DNA of 64,000 nucleotides from NCBI GenBank assembly GCA_003550325.1, contig QKWP01000437.1, positions 88,791 to 152,790 of the forward strand, given 5' to 3'. The stretch comes from Gigaspora rosea. Taxonomy: Eukaryota > Glomeromycota > Glomeromycetes > Diversisporales > Gigasporaceae. The position numbers were made by a program, and so were the translations under genes. The notes beneath the pieces are model-generated. The model worked only from the letters and a program-made list of their open reading frames with translations. It was not told where the DNA came from and did no database searches. Every line of letters begins with the position of its first letter. Position 1 is the stretch's first letter. This document shows positions 59,008 through 64,000 of this stretch, one piece after another.

Positions 59008-60796
59008 CAGTCACAAAAAATGTCACATCTAAAATTTTGTCATATGATTTTCACAAATTACACAAATTGACAAAATTACATTTTTAAAAATTTTGCCCAA
59101 ACCTTAGTTCCAACACACAATGTTCCTTAGAACAAAATTATTGCCGAGCTTTCTACAAATCAAAAGGTATAAAAATATAAAAAATGAACTTCTCTTTACA
59201 AATTATTACACCTTTGAATGTGAGCAATTATTTTGCTTACTTTTATTTAATTCTTTTCAGGTTAGCCTTGGTTTGGCTTAAAAAGTGATTTAGTAGGTGC
59301 ACCAGTGTGAGAGCTTTCGAAAAATGCATCTTTAAAGAGCTGGTGCATTATATACATGGTTGTGAATCAAGAAAACTATTTATAATATGTATATCACTTA
59401 TTAATTTGATGTTTTGCATTATTTTTGCTTGTAAAAAGGTACTTTTTGAAACAGTTTCGATATTTTATTGCAATATTTACTTATTTAATTAATCTATTCA
59501 TCTAGGTTTATAGCGCATTACAGTAATATTCATTTTAATGAATTGGAGATTATTAAACTACTCGAGTTCATTAAACTTTGTGTTGATTCAGTAGATAAGT
59601 ATAAAAAATTATTTATACCGGTAAAAGTTATTTAAGTTTTTTTGGAGTTTATTAATTAGTTTATTTAAATTATTAAGATTATAAATTAATGTTATTGCAA
59701 TTAGAAGTTCGTGGGTTTGTGATACGAAATCTGAATTTTACATGTTAGTTAATCATATTTAATAAAAAATAGATCTATATTTATTCCTTGTCCAATGATT
59801 TATTTTTTTCTTGCATTGGTTGTGTAGCAACTCAAATTATTATATAAATTATTTAAAACTCGATTAATAAGTAGAGCTAAATGTGTCAATAGCAAACATA
59901 TGATTCTGTTAATAAATTTAGAATAATTAAGAATAAAGCAACATTTTAAATTATGTATTCAAGCTTATTTTATTAATAAAATTAAAACATATACTATTTT
60001 TTTTAACTATATCTTATCTTAATCTGAATAGCTTCTAATAATCTATCACAAATTATAATTAACTCAATACTTTTTAATGGGTTTATTATCTTTGCACATT
60101 CAACTTCTTTGTTAATAATAGGTTCTGATCCAACTCATCTAAATTCTACTATTTCTAGTTGTTTTACTTTTGACTTGACTAAAAATTGCTTGTCTAAAAG
60201 ACTGCCTGTCTAAAAACTACTCATCTAAAAAAACTATTCACCTAAAAAACTAAGTTAAAAAACTATTTTGCTTAAAAAACTATATGTCTAAGAAACTAGT
60301 TTTCTTAAAACTAGCTTCGTCAATAATAGTTCTCTTCATCCTGTTTAAATTCTTAGAGTAATTATTATTTAAATGCTTAGCTCATAACTACTCAAAACCT
60401 CATGATTACCTGCAACTTCGGTCAACATTCTAGTAATTTATAATTGTCAAGAGAATTGGCGAGTAAGACTGTTAAAAAGAAAGTCTTTGAAGCGAAATAA
60501 CCCAAATATATACATAAAAATGAAACGAAACACCTATTTTGAAGGCATGATTCTTCTCAGCTTTATTATTTTTCTGTTTTAAACTTAGAAAATTGAAGAG
60601 TGCTTATGAAAATAAACTCTGTACTTTGGTCATGCAAATAGATTTCCTTTTGGGAAACCCCTGAAAACGGTATTTGAAAAGGTCCTACCGTTACACTTTA
60701 CTATGAAAAATGGGTTGATCATATGAATGTCGATCATTCAAATTTCATAGTAAAAAATTTTTACCCCAGTGATCTGCGTGACATATCGGGTGACTA
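59008..60796. mobile_element. 1.78-kb TIR element, copy 2
   Basis: CAGTCACAAAAAATGTCACA at the left and GTGACATATCGGGTGACTA at the right. The interior is colinear with 15234-17013 and of nearly the same length. It contains a private short tandem repeat, CTAAAAAACTATTT-like, at about 60185-60320. No transposase frame. Confidence -1.
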
Positions 60797-61155
60797 ATGA
60801 CATAATGACGCAGGGGAAATAGAACAGGGGTAAAAATAATTGAATTGATGATCATAAGTCGAAATTGGGTGTAGAAAATTTACGATAGTAACAACGGGGG
60901 TCTGTGGAATCCTGAAATATCAAAACGGTTAAGTTTAAATGTTTAAAAAATTATGCAATTAAACTGTAAACTTCAACCAAAAATATTTTAAAGTACCTGG
61001 TATTTTATGATTCATCGTAAATTTTTTCTGTAAAAGTTGGTCAACAAGGCCTGGCACTATGGAACTACGTACGATGACTAGTTACAATGATCTAGTTACA
61101 ATGATCAATGTTTCACTGCATTCATTACTGTATATATCGATACGTACACATAATT
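60797..61155. other. upstream flank of F-box/LRR gene 3
   Basis: No coding sequence. The segment 60810-61060 is loosely similar to 9530-9880. Confidence -1.
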
Positions 61156-61171
61156 ACATACGTACGTGCAT
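61156..61171 (+). promoter_or_regulatory. ACGTACGT motif upstream of F-box/LRR gene 3
   Basis: ACATACGTACGTGCAT; the core CGTACGTGC (61161-61169) ends 35 bases before the ATG, exactly as before gene 1. A weaker GATACGTACAC lies at 61139-61149. Confidence -1.
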
Positions 61172-61203
61172 AATTTTACAACAAAAATTCTTATTTTAAA
61201 AAA

Positions 61204-62709
61204 ATGATAAAACTACCGAACGAATGTTTCTTTAGTATAATCAATAACTTAAAGGATGATTGTAAAAGCTTATATTCATGCCTTCTTGTAAATCGTCACT
61301 GGTGTAGGATTATTGTACCAATATTATGGAGTAAATTAGGAGAAAAATTAGACGATAGAAAACTTATAAACACATGTCTTTTGGCATTAAATTTAGAAGA
61401 ACAAGCATTATTAATTCCCTTTAAAATCTACCTTTCAAATCATCCAAAACCATTATTTGAATATACAAGTTATACGACAACAGTTTGTAGATATTTAAAT
61501 GTTGGAGTTATTAAATGGCTTAATTATAACGGTTATAAAGTAGTCAGTAATAGTTGGATATATAACAAAGATAGCCTTGTAAATGCCGTTAAATGTTCTT
61601 TGATTGCAATGTTTCTACGGACAAGTAAGAAATTGGAACAATTAGAAATCTTCGGATTTGTTTATAATAATAATTTATTATTTAAAAATTTTTATAGAAA
61701 TAATCCTATTAATTCTTTATATCTTTATCAAAATCAATTCGATTTCGAAGAAGTAACAGAGGTTCTTTGTAAGAACACTACTTTAAATTTTAACCGTAAC
61801 AATATTGGTATTAAAGGAGTAAAAGTGTTGGCAAAAGTGCTTTATACAAACACAACTCTAGCTTCTTTAATTCTTGATCACGAAAGTATTGGTAATGAAG
61901 GAGGAATAGAATTGGCAAAGGCACTTTGTTATAATACTGCTTTAACTTCTTTAAGTCTAAGCAGTAATTATATTGGTATTGAAGGAGTAAAAGAGTTAGC
62001 AAAGGCACTTTGTATAAATGTTACTCTAAATTCTTTAAATATTAATTACGAAAACTTGGGTGTTGAAGGAGGAAAAGCATTGGCAAATGCGCTTTGTAAG
62101 AATACTGCTTTAAATTCTTTACGTCTCAGCGATGATGATATTGGTATTGAAGGTGGAAAAGCATTTGCAAAAGTACTTTATACCAATACTACGTTAGCTT
62201 CTTTAGAACTTAATCGCAATTTTATTGGTGTCGAAGGAGGAAAAGAATTGGCAAGGGCAATTCGTAAAAACACTTCTTTAAATTCTTTGAGCCTTAACGA
62301 TAATAATATTGGTATTGAAGGTGGAAAAGCGTTTGCAGAAGCACTTTATAAAAACACTACTTTAACTTCTTTAGATCTTAGTCGCAATAATATTGGTAGT
62401 GAAGGAGGAAAAGCAATAGCAATGGCACTTTGTAAGAATACTGCTTTAAATACTTTGAATCTTAGCAATAATAATATTGGTATTGAAGGTGGAAGTGCAT
62501 TTGCAGAAGTACTTTATACAAACATCACTTTAACTTCATTAAATCTTAACAGAAATAATCTTGGCACTGAAGGAGGAAAGGTTTTAACAAATGCACTTTG
62601 CAAAAACGTTACTCTAACCTCTTTAGATCTTTCTTTGAATGGTGTTAAATCTGAAGAAGGAAAATCACTAGCAGAAGCTCTTCATAAAAAAATTTCTTTA
62701 ATCTGGTAG
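61204..62709 (+). CDS. F-box/LRR protein (gene 3)
   Basis: One open frame of 501 residues. Residues 1-45 (MIKLPNECFFSIINNL, SCLLVNRHWCRIIVPILW) are an F-box, expected to dock on SKP1 in an SCF ubiquitin ligase. Residues 46-180 form a linker shared with the other two paralogues (FLNVGVI-like LNVGVIKWLNYNGY, VNAVKCSLIAMFLRTS). From about residue 185 come about eleven 28-residue ribonuclease-inhibitor-type LRRs, most with the form NTTLTSLDLSRNNIGxEGGKAxAxAL. Odd and even repeats differ (LCKNTALNSLSL against LYTNTTLASLEL), making a 56-residue super-repeat. It is very close to the frameshifted gene at 33024, including 3' flank resemblance. Start chosen at MIKLPNE, conserved in all three. No intron needed. 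Target unknown. Confidence -1.
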   Translation: MIKLPNECFFSIINNLKDDCKSLYSCLLVNRHWCRIIVPILWSKLGEKLDDRKLINTCLLALNLEEQALLIPFKIYLSNHPKPLFEYTSYTTTVCRYLNVGVIKWLNYNGYKVVSNSWIYNKDSLVNAVKCSLIAMFLRTSKKLEQLEIFGFVYNNNLLFKNFYRNNPINSLYLYQNQFDFEEVTEVLCKNTTLNFNRNNIGIKGVKVLAKVLYTNTTLASLILDHESIGNEGGIELAKALCYNTALTSLSLSSNYIGIEGVKELAKALCINVTLNSLNINYENLGVEGGKALANALCKNTALNSLRLSDDDIGIEGGKAFAKVLYTNTTLASLELNRNFIGVEGGKELARAIRKNTSLNSLSLNDNNIGIEGGKAFAEALYKNTTLTSLDLSRNNIGSEGGKAIAMALCKNTALNTLNLSNNNIGIEGGSAFAEVLYTNITLTSLNLNRNNLGTEGGKVLTNALCKNVTLTSLDLSLNGVKSEEGKSLAEALHKKISLIW

Positions 62710-63232
62710 CCTAATTAGTTCTAAAATTTTTATTCGCTCATTTTGAAAAAAATATATTACATAGACTAGAGTATAATGAAAATTTTTTATAATCTATTTT
62801 TTTCAGTAAAGTTTTTTTTTACTAACGTATTTAAAATTCATTGTCAGTCAATAAACTTTTTCAGAATAAAATTTTCTAAGGAGCCAAAAACTTTTCGCTA
62901 TTTTAAATTATTAGAAATTTACGCTAGTTATTCATTATTTTCAATTGCCTTTATATCTATCCAATTACTTAAATCGTAGATTCATGAATATTTTAATAAA
63001 TTTAAAAGTCGATAGTATCTTTATTTTTTTTAAAAAATCCAATCAATTGTTATATTTTGTTAATTAGCTTAATATAAATTACACTATTTCTCCTATTTGT
63101 AACAAACTTTAGGTTCCTCATACTTTATTGGCTTAGTATATAATTGTCAAGAAAACCTATAAACTTCACGATTGAGCAACACTCTGTCTGTACTAGGGTT
63201 GGGTTGGGATAACTTACCTAACAACGTAACTT
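62710..63232. other. 3' flank of F-box/LRR gene 3, no gene
   Basis: AT-rich. An open frame at 62776-62979 is unsupported. TACTAGGGTTGGGTTGGG at 63191-63208 looks like a hAT-type left end. Confidence -1.
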
Positions 63233-63284
63233 ATATTTGTAACTTACATCGTCGTTACATGATTCTTATGTAAGTTACAAATAT
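63233..63284. repeat. perfect 17-bp stem hairpin
   Basis: ATATTTGTAACTTACAT (63233-63249) and its exact complement (63268-63284), loop 18 bases. It lies 25 bases inside a hAT-like end and may be its subterminal hairpin. Confidence -1.
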
Positions 63285-64000
63285 ATAGATTTAATGCCTG
63301 CCAGAATTATGATAAACATGACCGGCATTACAGCCGTTCTCATAAATTCTGTGACAAATGATAAAAATTGACCAAAGACTGATATTCAACATGCTAACAG
63401 TAAATCGTAAATTGATTAGAAGTTATAACCCATGTATTTTAGAAAAATGTAATGTAAAAAAGAATTCCTGATTAAAAATCAAGTTTCGCACAAACATTTC
63501 TTTATTAAACTACGCATATTGTTGCACCCAGTTCATCATGATTTTATAATTTACAAGTATTGTATGGCGCCGCTGGCGCCCTTTTCAAAAACACGAAGTG
63601 CCTATAAAGAACGAAGCTTAATTTTTTAAATTTCTGCTATAGGACTCAGTATTCCTGTAATGACGGAAAGGTGAATTATTTTGTGAATTATCGTAATTTC
63701 TATCGTGAATTACTATAAAAAAATTCTGTTATAAACCTACTCGACGGATAATACGTTTTGAGTTTGATTAAATTATTGTAGTTTAATTATAAATTAATTA
63801 AAAATTCTTATATTAAACTTGCGCGCTATTCTAATAATCACAATATGGGGTTAGGATTTAGTTTGTTCGTGTTAGAATTATTATGGTTTCTATCTGTGTT
63901 GTTATTACAAACCTTATTTTTTGGCGATACACAGTATGTGATTCACTAGTGCATATTATTAACGTTATCCACACCTCAGTTAATCTAATTTCAAAGATTC
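63285..64000. repeat. no gene; satellite-like units at 63665-63910
   Basis: GGCGCCGCTGGCGCCCTT at 63566-63583 forms a GC-rich hairpin. From 63665 on, the words GTAATTTCTATCGTGAATTACT, TTCTGTTATAAACCTA and TTTAGTTTGTTCGTGTTAGAATTATTATGG match the degenerate array at 29750-31630. Confidence -1.

Noticed and set aside
62776-62979. 67-codon frame downstream of F-box/LRR gene 3
   Set aside because: It lies in the presumed 3' flank, is AT-rich, and nothing similar is preserved after the paralogue at 34442.

Overview
The window looks like a repeat-rich, AT-rich (roughly three quarters A+T by eye) stretch of a fungal nuclear genome. The best fit is an arbuscular mycorrhizal fungus of the Glomeromycotina, Rhizophagus-like. 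This rests on the gene families together: BTB-BACK-TLDc proteins, Sel1-repeat proteins, protein kinases with DLG in place of DFG, F-box proteins with 28-residue ribonuclease-inhibitor-type leucine-rich repeats, a microsomal cytochrome P450, short GT-AG introns, and piggyBac and Helitron relics in a dense field of foldback elements. The species is inferred; no rRNA or other marker gene is present.

Layout. 1-1110: 5' part of a broken piggyBac transposase (minus strand), running off the window. About 1500-8171: a decayed Helitron Rep/helicase on the minus strand, followed on its 3' side by telomere-like tandem repeats. A small inverted-repeat element has landed in its HUH motif. 8.2-13.1 kb: no gene, but hairpins, a Tc1/mariner-like relic and a cluster of CACGTTAACGTG palindromes. 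13118-14894: intact three-exon cytochrome P450 (plus). 15-24.5 kb: nested inverted-repeat elements. 24549-26590: intact two-exon BTB-TLDc gene (minus) with a MITE in its intron and a cysteine-rich tail. 26.6-32 kb: satellite-like DNA, a kinase fragment and an LTR. 33024-34442: frameshifted F-box/LRR gene (plus). 36.8-38.4 kb: broken kinase gene (minus) carrying a Mutator-like insertion with a 9-bp target duplication. 38.9-39.9 kb: Sel1-repeat gene (minus) broken by a perfect 182-bp tandem duplication. 40.2-47.4 kb: a 1.4-kb hAT-like element with a perfect 8-bp duplication, palindrome clusters, and a 916-bp element whose empty sites can be read elsewhere in the window. 47403-48812: intact F-box/LRR gene (minus). 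49-61 kb: giant palindromes, hAT- and Tc1-like MITEs and a second copy of a 1.78-kb inverted-repeat element. 61204-62709: intact F-box/LRR gene (plus).

Four genes look intact: the P450, the BTB-TLDc gene and two F-box/LRR genes. They show no operon or pathway logic. The F-box/LRR and BTB proteins belong to families typically used as substrate adaptors of cullin ubiquitin ligases, and their expansion is a known feature of these fungi. The most interesting signals are: a CGTACGT-rich motif just upstream of all three F-box/LRR starts (same spacing in two of them); a 56-residue higher-order periodicity in two of the LRR proteins; equal-length non-coding TIR elements; nested insertions with exact target duplications or empty sites; and palindromes up to about 530 bp. 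I did not find an unmistakably new biochemical system. I saw no tRNA, rRNA or CRISPR array.
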